This document shows, in pieces, positions 8,801 through 15,996 of a stretch of DNA of 38,562 bases (position 1 is the first letter of the stretch; every line of letters starts with the position of its first letter). This stretch comes from an uncultured Succinivibrio sp. (GTDB lineage: Bacteria > Pseudomonadota > Gammaproteobacteria > Enterobacterales > Succinivibrionaceae). Made by a program: the position numbers and the translations under genes. Where the stretch lies: the NCBI GenBank assembly GCA_900770725.1, contig CAAGLL010000087.1, forward strand, positions 1 through 38,562, written 5' to 3'. The notes beneath the pieces were generated by a model. That model was not told where the DNA came from, did not search any database, and saw nothing but the letters and a program-made list of their open reading frames with translations.

Positions 8801-9954
8801 TAGCTTGCGCGGTCGCGCGAGACCTTGGCTATTTCGCGGTCGCAGGCGGCTATTTCAGTTGCAATGCCCTCAAGGCGCGAGCCGCCGTTCTCCATGATGC
8901 TGCGCTGGATGCTCTCGCGCTTTTGGCGGTACTCATCGGCAAGGCGCTTGGCGTGATCTATCTTGCCCTGGACCTTCTCAAGGCTCAGGGTGTCTGTGGC
9001 GATGGCCTCCTCAAGCAGCTTCTCGCGCTTGAGCCCCAGGTAGTGGGGCAGGCAGTCTGCAAGCGCGGACACCGAGGATATCGTGGCCCTGGTGTCCATG
9101 AGCCTGGCGCCGGTTTCCTCGCAGATGGGCTTCAATCCGTCGCGCATCTCCCTGGTGCGGATCACCTTCTCGTAGGCGGCGGTGAGGTCGCGGAAGTGGT
9201 CCACGAGCGCGTTGATCGGCGTGTCGGCATCGAAGGGCTCGAGCATGTTCTCCTGCACGAACGAGGTGATGTCGCTTACGCTCTTCATGCTCTGGGTCTG
9301 GTAGAAGAGGTCGACGGCCTGGCTGCCGTTCATGCCGAAGCGCTGGCGGAACCAGCCGCTGTAGGGGGTGAACGAGTCGAAGACCTGCGCCCCCGACTGC
9401 CTGAGCTTGCGCCTTAGGTTCCGCATGTCGCGCCCGAAGCCTGAGAAGTCGCGCTTTATCGAGAGGTCGGCGTCGGCCGCGACGTACATGACCGCCACGC
9501 CGCGGGGCTTGGTGTCGTCAGGCCACATGACCTGCGAGAGCGTGATGTCGGCGTAGGGACTCTCCTGGGCGCGCAGCTGCTCGTTCTTGAACACGAGCAG
9601 GATCACCGTGTAGCTGTTCTTGCCGCGCAGGCGGGTGTGCACGCTCTCGGTGCTGTTCTCCTCGCTTTGCGATCCGGTGTAGCCCAAGGTGTAGGAGAGC
9701 AGCGTCCTCTCGTCGCGCTTGGCCCCGGCGGCGCGGTTGTAGACGAGCTTGCCCTGGGGGACGAGCAGCGTCGTGATGGCATCGACGAGCGTCGACTTGC
9801 CTGATCCGTTCTCGCCCACGAGGAAGCCGTTCTGCCCGTACAGCGGCATGATCCAGACCTTGCCGTCGTAGCTGCCCCAGTTGTAGACCTCTGCGCGGTC
9901 GAGCCTGTAGCCGTCGGTGTTGAGCCCCTCGCCCTCGAAATCCAAAGCGCCCAT
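5890..9954 (-). CDS. jetC: Wadjet SMC-like ATPase JetC with a long acidic C-terminal extension
   Basis: JetC is the MukB/SMC-like motor that, with JetA and JetB, extrudes DNA loops. Visible parts: Walker A GENGSGKST near residue 50, long coiled-coil stretches (about 270-490 and 640-840) around a hinge-like region (about 490-640), the ABC signature GGISGGQKEKL near 1015, and Walker B FVIIDEAFG near 1050. At 1354 residues it exceeds the usual length of about 1,100. Residues from about 1150 onward are Ala/Asp/Glu/Gly/Ser-rich and look disordered. They end in a predicted amphipathic helix, SLMKALGDIMDMAKEREHG. The start codon directly abuts the jetB stop (TAAATG), implying translational coupling. 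The tail is in frame with the same base composition, so a frameshift artefact is unlikely. Its role is unknown. Confidence 0.93.
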   Translation of the reverse strand: MGALDFEGEGLNTDGYRLDRAEVYNWGSYDGKVWIMPLYGQNGFLVGENGSGKSTLVDAITTLLVPQGKLVYNRAAGAKRDERTLLSYTLGYTGSQSEENSTESVHTRLRGKNSYTVILLVFKNEQLRAQESPYADITLSQVMWPDDTKPRGVAVMYVAADADLSIKRDFSGFGRDMRNLRRKLRQSGAQVFDSFTPYSGWFRQRFGMNGSQAVDLFYQTQSMKSVSDITSFVQENMLEPFDADTPINALVDHFRDLTAAYEKVIRTREMRDGLKPICEETGARLMDTRATISSVSALADCLPHYLGLKREKLLEEAIATDTLSLEKVQGKIDHAKRLADEYRQKRESIQRSIMENGGSRLEGIATEIAACDREIAKVSRDRASYAALIKNLGGKLPDSEDAFIEQRAWIASEKDAASAQSSKNLEDLVANGVEIKRAESEHAKLKADFDLLKSRQSNISADQLRIRSMLCRDLHLREKDLPFAGELMEVRDEEKPVWEGAIERVVHGLALSMLVPEERYRDVVRYVDGHFLKGRLVYFRVPERLNAREPQLPPRSLVSKIRLKPDSQFRDFLRDRLVRSFNYECCEDLASFAKSDMAMTPQGQVKAPNGRHEKDDRHDIADRSRYVLGWSNADKLALLLQMMEEKASAMKDLKARSSMLRDQNKALSGRINAASILLSSAPSYSDICTDERKRQREDLLKEKKAIEESSDILAKLRDDRDNVEKLIKDREKDIEDATAQKGRLEGQIQRNEGELSLQRDVLNDTKENWNEELAPKLDEEFKPYQPTYALPTAESVEKKMQRAFDQRLRDLREAAEKLSNQLTAQMSSFKSKYPPETSELDASEEALPGFADLLRRIEEDDIPRFEQDFKRRLRSTTIDSVANLSAKLLNHCDEIRRKIDIINGTLKGIDYDPGCHIQLDINNTNDIDIRDFRKELRECTSNTFSTHEEFYESEAKFKQIKNLVDRLAGRSASADTDQRWRAKVTDVRRWFTFAAEVISNEDGSQVTYLRDSGGISGGQKEKLAYTILAAALAYQYGTADNREGDPRTFRFVIIDEAFGRGSNALASYGLDLFRRMHLQVLIATPLSKIGVMERFVQHVCLATMNKATKRTSLLTMTIEEFRRRQDEQQARRLALAKAKLLIAKGEFNPSELQAALEAASGQAAQESAAAQEGSGTATEAQASVEDDGSTAASPADGKVPYKAQVDEALDGEGASRPGDNETDQAQGQDAGSASSMDGAAADGGAKAASAAGQDESLGMDALDDESLGHGGKYIIEDDEAEIADGDDAASGSGPDAVGEDAGEAQEPGAGAAAPKPDPVQKRTASHDSTAASTSLMKALGDIMDMAKEREHGSK

Positions 9955-10626
9955 TTATTCCCCGTCCTTTGATCTGGTGGCAAGCCTCACGGCCTTTTCC
10001 TTGCCGTATTCGGCGTACCTTGCAAGCAGCGAGTCGATCTTCGCAAGCTCGTCGGCATCGAAGAAGGCTTTGATGATGCGCATGACCTCGTAGCGCTCGA
10101 CGTCGCTGCCTTTTGGATCGACCCTGCGCAGGAACCCCAGCTCCTCGGCCTTGGCGATGTTGGCGCGGATGAGCTTCTCCGAGCGCACGGCGTTGCCGGT
10201 GTCGGGGAAGTAGACGCGCATCATCTCCTGCATCTCCGAGAACGACACCAGGAGCCTGGTGCCGTTGCCCTCGGTGTCGAACTCGAGGAGCCTCTGGCGC
10301 AGCAGCACGAGCAGGAGGCTCAGCTCGAAGGTGAGCTCGCGCCGCGCCATCAGGCGCGGCGGGAGCACGTACTCGGACTCCCCCTCCTCGAGCGTCTCGT
10401 CGGTCTTCAGGAAGGCAAAGCCCTCGTCCTCGTAGACCACGAGCTTGAGTCCAAGCTGGGAGGCCAGGTCCGACACCTGGGGCCTCAGGTCCAGGAGCGC
10501 CTGCCAGAGCCCGCGCCCTGAGTCGCTGTAGACGACCCCGAGCAGGAGGTTTGCCAGCACGGTGCCTGCCTGGAACCTGCGTGAGAGCGCGGCGGAGCCG
10601 GCTGCCTTTTCATCTGCCATCTTCAT
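9955..10626 (-). CDS. jetB: Wadjet protein JetB (DUF4194, MukE/kite-like)
   Basis: This 223-residue protein matches the DUF4194 kite subunit (MukE/ScpB counterpart) that links the JetA kleisin to JetC heads. It is mostly helical with winged-helix character (FSEMQEMMRVYFPDTGNAVRSEKLIRANIAKAEELGFLRR split between two helices and a wing). The ATG at 10626 overlaps the jetA stop as ATGA, and its own TAA abuts the jetC ATG, so the three are translated as a tight unit. Its length is normal for the family. Identification rests on gene order and general fold, and is firm given unambiguous JetC and JetD. Confidence 0.9.
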   Translation of the reverse strand: MKMADEKAAGSAALSRRFQAGTVLANLLLGVVYSDSGRGLWQALLDLRPQVSDLASQLGLKLVVYEDEGFAFLKTDETLEEGESEYVLPPRLMARRELTFELSLLLVLLRQRLLEFDTEGNGTRLLVSFSEMQEMMRVYFPDTGNAVRSEKLIRANIAKAEELGFLRRVDPKGSDVERYEVMRIIKAFFDADELAKIDSLLARYAEYGKEKAVRLATRSKDGE

Positions 10627-12257
10627 TCCTCGGTGGGCGCTGAATCATCATTGCCGCCCTGCAAATTGTCATCGGCCCCTTCGTCTCCGGCGCCTTCATC
10701 AGAAGCGCTACCGGTCTTGGCCTGGCTGAGCGTTTCCTCGTCCCGGCGCGATATGACGACGCGCTTCATCTTGAGCTTGCGCCGTTCGAGATCGGGGTTC
10801 AGAAGCTCCCCGCCCATGCCGTTCTCGTCCCACTCGTAGGAGTCCTCCATCCCATCGTCTACCGCGACCTGGTACTCGGCGTAGCCCATCGTGACGTAGG
10901 AGAGCAGCTCCTCAAGCCCGTGCTCCAGGGGGAAGCGGAGGATGATGAACGGGAGGTCCGCGCTGCCGCCCTTCTCGTCGAGCGCCATGTTGATGTTGTG
11001 GCGCAGGCGGTTCTCGTCGATGTACTCCATCTCAAAGAGCGACTGCGCGCCATCTGGATCCCCAACGCCCTCCTTGATTCCGTCCGAGTCGAAGGCCACG
11101 CGCTCGCGCGGCTTGAAGAGCGGGCGTTCGAGCGGCAGCTTCACGTCCGCGTATGGGAGCTCGAGCTTTATGAGCGTGCGCGGCACCGGGGCGCCCGATT
11201 CGGTGATCTCCAGGGCGTGGCGCTGGATCTCGCGGATGATGTCCATGATGCGGGCGTTCTCGATGTAGGCCTTGTCGTCGATGAAGCGCTTGAGCTGCTT
11301 TGAGAGCATCGCGATGGTGCCGAGGATCTGCGAGTTCTCCTCAAGCAGCGTCGGGTAGAGGTCGCGCAGGTTGCGGTCGGCTGGGGTGACCTTGATGACC
11401 TTCTCGCGAAAGAGCCTCTCTATCTCATCTGAAAGCTGGCTGCGCATGTCGGGATTCAAGAGCAGGTCGGAGAAGGCCTTGACGCTCTGGCCCTGATCGG
11501 ACTTCTCGATGGAGTGCTCCTCCCCGAAGATGTTCTCCAAAAGCTCGCCCTTGGAGCGCGACCACTTGGTGATCTGGATGCGCCGGTCGCGGTACATCCC
11601 GCGCATGTTGTACTCGACGGTGCGGAAGTCGGAGATGAGCGAGCGCGAGAGCTGGATGAACTGCTGCAGACGCTCCTGGATCTCGCGGTCGGAAAGGCGC
11701 GGGACGATGCCCCTGGACGCCTCCTCGATGCGCTTGTCCAGGGCCTTGCGCTGCTCCTTGAGCTCCTGCAGGTACTCGCCTGGCTCGGCAAAGCGCCCCA
11801 GGCGGATCTGCCTGAGGATGTCGATGAGGGTGCGGAAGCGCGACTCGGTGCCGACGAACTTGAAGCGGTCGAGGCTCTGGATGAACGCCAGCGCGTCCTG
11901 CGCGTCAGGCGTGATGTCGTACCAAGGCTCGCTCCTGCCCTCGGGCATCGAGGAGGTAAGCCAGAACTCGTCGGTCCACTTGGTGAGGACCTTGACCGGG
12001 GATGAGAGCGCGTCAGATGGGATCGCCTGGTCGAATGCGGCCTCGTCGAGCGCTCCTGAGGACTTGAGGTCGCGGGCGATGAAGACCAGGTCCTCTAGGT
12101 CGCGCACGAGATCGGTCTCGGAGGCCGAGGAGCGGCCCTTGTCGGTGAAGGCGCGGTGCAGGAAGCAGAGCGTGAAGGGCGCGGTCTGCGCGCGCAGGAG
12201 CTTCCAGCTCCTGCTGCTTTTGGCGATTGAGATGAGCTCGTCGAGCGAGAACTTCAT
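10623..12257 (-). CDS. jetA: Wadjet protein JetA (DUF3375, MukF/kleisin-like)
   Basis: JetA is the kleisin-type subunit of the Wadjet loop-extruding complex. The 544-residue product has the DUF3375 opening (SSRSWKLLRAQTAPFTLCFLHRAF) and long helical segments in its middle. It is the first gene of the jetABCD operon and is followed by jetB through an ATGA overlap. The last 40 residues are strongly acidic (SDEGAGDEGADDNLQG onwards), mirroring, on a smaller scale, the acidic tail of JetC. It lies downstream of an AT-rich gap containing a perfect 20-bp palindrome that may hold the operon promoter. Confidence 0.92.
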   Translation of the reverse strand: MKFSLDELISIAKSSRSWKLLRAQTAPFTLCFLHRAFTDKGRSSASETDLVRDLEDLVFIARDLKSSGALDEAAFDQAIPSDALSSPVKVLTKWTDEFWLTSSMPEGRSEPWYDITPDAQDALAFIQSLDRFKFVGTESRFRTLIDILRQIRLGRFAEPGEYLQELKEQRKALDKRIEEASRGIVPRLSDREIQERLQQFIQLSRSLISDFRTVEYNMRGMYRDRRIQITKWSRSKGELLENIFGEEHSIEKSDQGQSVKAFSDLLLNPDMRSQLSDEIERLFREKVIKVTPADRNLRDLYPTLLEENSQILGTIAMLSKQLKRFIDDKAYIENARIMDIIREIQRHALEITESGAPVPRTLIKLELPYADVKLPLERPLFKPRERVAFDSDGIKEGVGDPDGAQSLFEMEYIDENRLRHNINMALDEKGGSADLPFIILRFPLEHGLEELLSYVTMGYAEYQVAVDDGMEDSYEWDENGMGGELLNPDLERRKLKMKRVVISRRDEETLSQAKTGSASDEGAGDEGADDNLQGGNDDSAPTEE

Positions 12258-12643
12258 TGGTGATGAGGCCTGTGCCTTTTGGATTTGTGCGTTTCCGACA
12301 GTATACTGCCATTCATGCAGATATTCTTATTTTTATAAAAATAAGTATAAAAATGTGGCCTAAATCGGCACGTGCTCCAACTCTTGCTAAAAACTCGAAC
12401 AACAAAGCTTTCTTTATGATTAGATTGAAAATCTTTGTAGCGTGAGGAAGCCGGAAAATAAAAAGCTGGAGGAGATGAGAAAGAAATCAGCGCAGAATTG
12501 TCTTAAATTTTGGCCATTTAGGCTGGCTTGATATTTATTATGTAAAACAGATAAATAACCAAAATCAGCCCATGGATCTTATCAACAGTTGCACCAGTAG
12601 ATTCAAATGCCTCGGTGCGCCTTCCAAGCTTTGGCCTCAAGGC
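12258..12643. other. AT-rich gene-free interval upstream of jetA
   Basis: The 420-bp gap between jetA and the second AAA-ATPase gene is much richer in A and T than its surroundings, especially at about 12310-12580. I find no credible coding sequence. It contains the palindrome at 12326-12345 and, reading on the minus strand, two TATACT boxes (around 12302-12307 and 12343-12348) that could serve as -10 elements for jetA. No good -35 was found for either. Confidence 0.5.
12326..12345. promoter_or_regulatory. Perfect 20-bp AT-rich palindrome before jetA
   Basis: CTTATTTTTATAAAAATAAG reads the same on both strands, and after one mismatch on each side the symmetry continues for three more pairs. 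It lies about 70-90 bases upstream of the jetA start codon. It could be a repressor operator for the defence operon or simply a melt-prone promoter element. No regulator gene is adjacent. Confidence 0.45.
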
Positions 12644-12673
12644 AGACGATTCGGCGCGCCCGCCGAATCGTCT
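12644..12673 (-). terminator. Strong hairpin just after the second AAA-ATPase gene
   Basis: AGACGATTCGGCG (12644-12656) is fully complementary to CGCCGAATCGTCT (12661-12673) with a four-base loop. It starts four bases after the stop of the gene ending at 12678 on the minus strand. No T tract follows in that direction, so it may be a 3'-end stabilising hairpin or a factor-dependent terminator. Confidence 0.5.
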
Positions 12674-12677
12674 ATTG

Positions 12678-14408
12678 CTAGACTTCCTCGATCCTCTGTG
12701 CTTTTGGACCGACAAAGATCAAGGCGCAAGCCTTGAGGTTCCAGATTTTTTTGAACCTTGGGGAAGCCTTGTAGCGTTCAAGCTGGGCCTTGGCCTCCGC
12801 AAGCGCCTTGGCGATCCTGGCATCGTCCGCTTTGGACTTGGAAATGTACTTGAACTCAAGCAGGAGATCCGGACCGCCTGTCTTGTTTTTGACATAGAGG
12901 TCCACACGACCATGATCCCCGGTGTCAGCTTCGGGGAATGACTCCGCTACGCCTTCAGCCTGTCCTTTGATGACGTAGTGGAAACACAACTGCACGCTGC
13001 GCTCGTTGAAGCCTGAAAAGGCGGCGTCTGGAAGCTGTGCAAGCGGCTTCTCCGCCTCCCTGGCAAGGCCAGCCACGTCCCCGTGTTGGAGGATTGCCGT
13101 TAAGTCGCCGCTGCGTTTTGCGCCGAACAATTCCCTGCCCGCTAGGTAGTCGGCAAAGGCTTGGTATGCTATCTCGTTGGGGCAGCGGTATTTCGTTGCT
13201 CCGTCCCCGGCGCTCATGGTCAGGTAGCCCATGTAATAGAGCATCCACGTAAGCTGGTCCGGATTGAAGGCATCGCTGCGGTTGAGGTTGAGGCTGCCTG
13301 GTTCTTTGCCCACGATGTCCCCGCGGAGGAAGATCTTGTCTGAAATGTCGTTGCAGATCTCCTGATCTGCAAGTTTGAGCATGCCATCAAGCCTTGCGGC
13401 GTCGTCGCCGTCATTGCCGGGCATGTTTTGTGGAATCGCCCCCGTCATTTGCACTTCAGCAAGGAAAACCAGGCACATATTCGAATTGAAGATGCGCTCT
13501 TGCACGTTTTTGGAGAAGGAATATCCGTCATAGTACCTTTCCATGGCCGACATGAGATCGCCTTTTGTTACAGGGGCTAGGCATTGAAAATCGATGGTTT
13601 CGTCAACAAGCTTCGAAAGCTCTTCATGGGTGAAGCCAGCCATGGCGTTGTACATGGGGTACGTGCTGATGTTGGTGGCAATGTTGAATCCCGAGACCAG
13701 GGAGTCTAGAGACACGGCAGATACACCGGTTATGAAGAACCTTTCGATGGGAGCTAGATCGTTCCCTCCATAAAACTGCTTGAGCGTGGCGTAGAACTGC
13801 TTGACGAATCCTTCGTGCTCCTGCGCGGTTGAAGTGATCTCCCTGAAGGCTTCCCTGTCGCTTGAAAGCAAGTCGTTTGCGAAGTGATCGTACTCGTCGA
13901 TGATGATAAACAGCCTTTCACCGTTTTTGGCATGGTTGACGAAGTTGTTAAGAAATGCCTTCATGAGTCCTGATGGCGATTCGTAGAGCCTCGGATCGAG
14001 CTTGCTTTCCGGGAGGCCAAGCTCCGGATATCTGCTCGAGAATCCGCTGAGACCTCCTGCGATCTCATCGGCAACGCTTCCCTCTACCTTGGCTGGACTT
14101 GGACTTACTGATGAAAAATCAAAGCGCAGACAATAATATGAACTCGCCATTGTGGTTTTGTGCGAGTAAATCCAAGTGCCTTTGAAATTCTGCTCAAACT
14201 TCGCTTCCTGGCTCTTGTCGTAATAGTTGAACAGCGCAAAGGTGAAGAAGGTCTTGCCAAATCGGCGTGGGCGCAGGAATACCGGCACATCGGTCCTGCT
14301 GTCGTTTTCAAGTAGTTCTATGAACTTGGTCTTGTCGACATAAGCAAGGTTCTTGCTCATGGCCTCGCTTATTGAGACATTGCCGATCTTGATTTTCTTT
14401 AATGCCAT
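12678..14408 (-). CDS. AAA-ATPase-like/PD-(D/E)XK nuclease family protein, copy 2
   Basis: This 576-residue protein is a clear paralogue of the one at 2852-4594. Shared blocks include VDKTKFIELLEND, RPRRFGKT (P-loop, near residue 50), YPELGLPxSKLDPRLY, IIIDEYDHFAN (Walker B) and FITGVSAVSLDSLVSGFN. The C-terminal nuclease motif is present: the acidic residue in ADTGDHGRVDLYV and ExK in LLEFKYISK. The ATG at 14408 has GAGG five bases upstream. Orientation is opposite to copy 1, and both genes point inward towards the Wadjet operon. By eye identity is roughly half, so they are not a recent duplication. The function of the family is not established. Confidence 0.8.
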   Translation of the reverse strand: MALKKIKIGNVSISEAMSKNLAYVDKTKFIELLENDSRTDVPVFLRPRRFGKTFFTFALFNYYDKSQEAKFEQNFKGTWIYSHKTTMASSYYCLRFDFSSVSPSPAKVEGSVADEIAGGLSGFSSRYPELGLPESKLDPRLYESPSGLMKAFLNNFVNHAKNGERLFIIIDEYDHFANDLLSSDREAFREITSTAQEHEGFVKQFYATLKQFYGGNDLAPIERFFITGVSAVSLDSLVSGFNIATNISTYPMYNAMAGFTHEELSKLVDETIDFQCLAPVTKGDLMSAMERYYDGYSFSKNVQERIFNSNMCLVFLAEVQMTGAIPQNMPGNDGDDAARLDGMLKLADQEICNDISDKIFLRGDIVGKEPGSLNLNRSDAFNPDQLTWMLYYMGYLTMSAGDGATKYRCPNEIAYQAFADYLAGRELFGAKRSGDLTAILQHGDVAGLAREAEKPLAQLPDAAFSGFNERSVQLCFHYVIKGQAEGVAESFPEADTGDHGRVDLYVKNKTGGPDLLLEFKYISKSKADDARIAKALAEAKAQLERYKASPRFKKIWNLKACALIFVGPKAQRIEEV

Positions 14409-14720
14409 GAGAACCTCATTTCAATACGAGCACGACCTGTGTGCATTTTACAGGCACAGGGCGCCGCTCGCCTCATTCAGTCGTTTGAGCGCAGGCCTGG
14501 GCGCTTTGGTGATCGCAGGCCCAGCGGCGGCAGCGCTTGGGTCATCGCCTAGGCTTGCTGGAGCAGCGATGTTGCGGCCCATACGTCATTTGACGTAGCG
14601 CCATGGGCCGTAATGCTGATTTGCGCCAAGCCGCGATTTTGGAGAATGAAGCCATGGACGACAGCAAAGGTCCATGAAGTTGAGTTTCAAATCCACGTTC
14701 ACTGACGAGAGGTGCATATC
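14409..14720. other. Intergenic region with the formamidase promoter
   Basis: The 312-bp gap lies between the divergent AAA-ATPase copy 2 and the formamidase gene. Its one recognisable element is the inverted repeat at 14582-14597. A GAGAGG ribosome site at about 14706-14712 precedes the formamidase ATG. I see no clear sigma-70 or sigma-54 promoter. Confidence 0.5.
14582..14597. promoter_or_regulatory. NarL-type 7-2-7 inverted repeat upstream of formamidase
   Basis: TACGTCA-TT-TGACGTA is a perfect inverted repeat with heptamer arms and a two-base spacer. That 7-2-7 layout, with arms starting TAC and ending GTA, is the arrangement bound by NarL-family response regulators. A near copy (TACGTCA-AA-TGACGCA) lies upstream of urtA at 20418-20433. 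The response-regulator gene between the two sites is the obvious candidate binder. The site is 123 bases upstream of the start codon. Confidence 0.65.
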
Positions 14721-15743
14721 ATGGGTAGTACAGGTTCAACCAGCTCTTGGGAAGAGGCCCTGCTTGTAGCGGCGGTCCAGTATCCGGTCCCGGTGGTCTC
14801 CGGCCCCGATGACATCAAGGTCAACGTCGACAGGATCTGCAAGGCCGTCGCCGCCACCAAGGCAGGCTATCCCGGCCTCGACCTCATCGTGTTCCCCGAG
14901 TATTCCACCCAGGGCCTGAACACTGCGATCTGGTCGTATGACGAGATGCTGCTTTCGCTTGACAGCCCCGAGGTGGACTGCTACTGCGAAGCCTGCCGCC
15001 AGAACAAGGTCTGGGGCGTCTTCTCCATCATGGAGAAGGATCCAGACGGCGGCCATCCGTTCAACACCGCGATCATCATCAACGACAAGGGCGAGATAGC
15101 GCTCCACTACAGGAAGCTGCAGCCGTGGGTGCCTATCGAGCCATGGGCACCGGGCAACCTGGGCATGCCGGTGTGCGACGGCCCGAAGGGATCCAAGCTT
15201 GCAGTCTGCATCTGCCACGACGGCATGTTCCCCGAGCTCGCCCGCGAGGCTGCCTACAAGGGGTGCAACGTCTACATCCGCATCTCCGGCTACTCCACCC
15301 AGGTCAACGACCAGTGGATCCTGACCAACCGCAGCAACGCCTGGCACAACCTGATGTACACCGTTGCCGTCAACCTCGCAGGCTACGACAACGTGTTCTA
15401 CTACTTCGGCGAAGGCACCATCTGCAACTACGACGGCAACGTCATCCAGCAGGGGCAGAGGAATCCTTGGGAGATCGTCACCGCCGAGCTCTTCCCGAGG
15501 CTCGCTGACAAGGCCAGGGAGAACTGGGCCCTTGAGAACAACATCTTCGATTTAGGCTGCCGCGCCTTTGTTGGCAAGCCGGGCGGCGAGAAGGCCAACT
15601 ACCTGACCTGGGTCAGGGACCTGGCCGCAGGCAAGTACAAGCTGCCTTGGGACGACAAGGTCAAGATCCGCGACGGCTGGAAGTACTACCCCAACGGCGG
15701 CCAGTACGGCCCGATGCCTGATAAGTTCAAGGTCAAGAAGTAA
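14721..15743 (+). CDS. amiF: Formamidase (AmiF-type, nitrilase superfamily)
   Basis: The enzyme hydrolyses formamide to formate and ammonia in the cytoplasm. The 340-residue product closely resembles the Helicobacter AmiF formamidase as I recall it (for example MGSTGS start, AGYPGLDLIVFPEYSTQGLN, EPWAPGNLGMPVC, RISGYSTQVNDQWILTNRSN). The Glu-Lys-Cys triad is at E60, K132 and C165 (CICHDG), matching positions in AmiF. I chose the ATG at 14721 over the in-frame GTG at 14712 because it matches the family N-terminus and lies eight bases from GAGAGG. The neighbouring urt importer, sensor kinase and response regulator suggest regulated use of amides as a nitrogen source. A terminator follows. Confidence 0.93.
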   Translation: MGSTGSTSSWEEALLVAAVQYPVPVVSGPDDIKVNVDRICKAVAATKAGYPGLDLIVFPEYSTQGLNTAIWSYDEMLLSLDSPEVDCYCEACRQNKVWGVFSIMEKDPDGGHPFNTAIIINDKGEIALHYRKLQPWVPIEPWAPGNLGMPVCDGPKGSKLAVCICHDGMFPELAREAAYKGCNVYIRISGYSTQVNDQWILTNRSNAWHNLMYTVAVNLAGYDNVFYYFGEGTICNYDGNVIQQGQRNPWEIVTAELFPRLADKARENWALENNIFDLGCRAFVGKPGGEKANYLTWVRDLAAGKYKLPWDDKVKIRDGWKYYPNGGQYGPMPDKFKVKK

Positions 15744-15783
15744 CCTGGACCTTAGGCAAGTTTTCCCTTGAAAGCCAGATGAA

Positions 15784-15804
15784 GGCCCGGCACGCCGGGC
15801 CTTT
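15784..15804 (+). terminator. Terminator of the formamidase gene
   Basis: GGCCCGGC (15784-15791), a two-base AC loop, GCCGGGCC (15794-15801), then TTT. It lies about 40 bases after the stop codon. Confidence 0.75.
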
Positions 15805-15948
15805 CCTGGGCTTCCGGGCCGACCTGCGGCGGATCGGCAATTCTCCCCTCGCCCCTTCCCCGGGCCCAACCAGCCGTGGAAGGGCTTTTTCACGCCTGGC
15901 TTGAGGCCTTTTCCAAGCCCCCGGCCCCGTAATTCCAGGAAAGCCAGG

Positions 15949-15980
15949 AAAGGAGCAGGGGCGCCATGCGCCCCCGCTCC
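15949..15980 (-). terminator. Terminator of the response-regulator/kinase genes
   Basis: On the minus strand GGAGCGGGGGCGC pairs with GCGCCCCTGCTCC around an ATG loop and is followed by TTT. It ends the minus-strand transcript 17 bases after the response-regulator stop and faces the formamidase terminator. Confidence 0.75.
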
Positions 15981-15996
15981 TGCTTGCAGGCGGCTG

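Noticed and set aside
12644..12673. Recombinase attachment site
   Set aside because: The hairpin is perfect, but no integrase gene and no second copy of the sequence were seen; its position just after a stop codon fits a 3'-end hairpin better.
14598..14720. Sigma-54 (-24/-12) promoter for the amide genes
   Set aside because: A nitrogen-controlled promoter would be attractive, but I found no TGGC-N7-TTGC-like match upstream of amiF or urtA.
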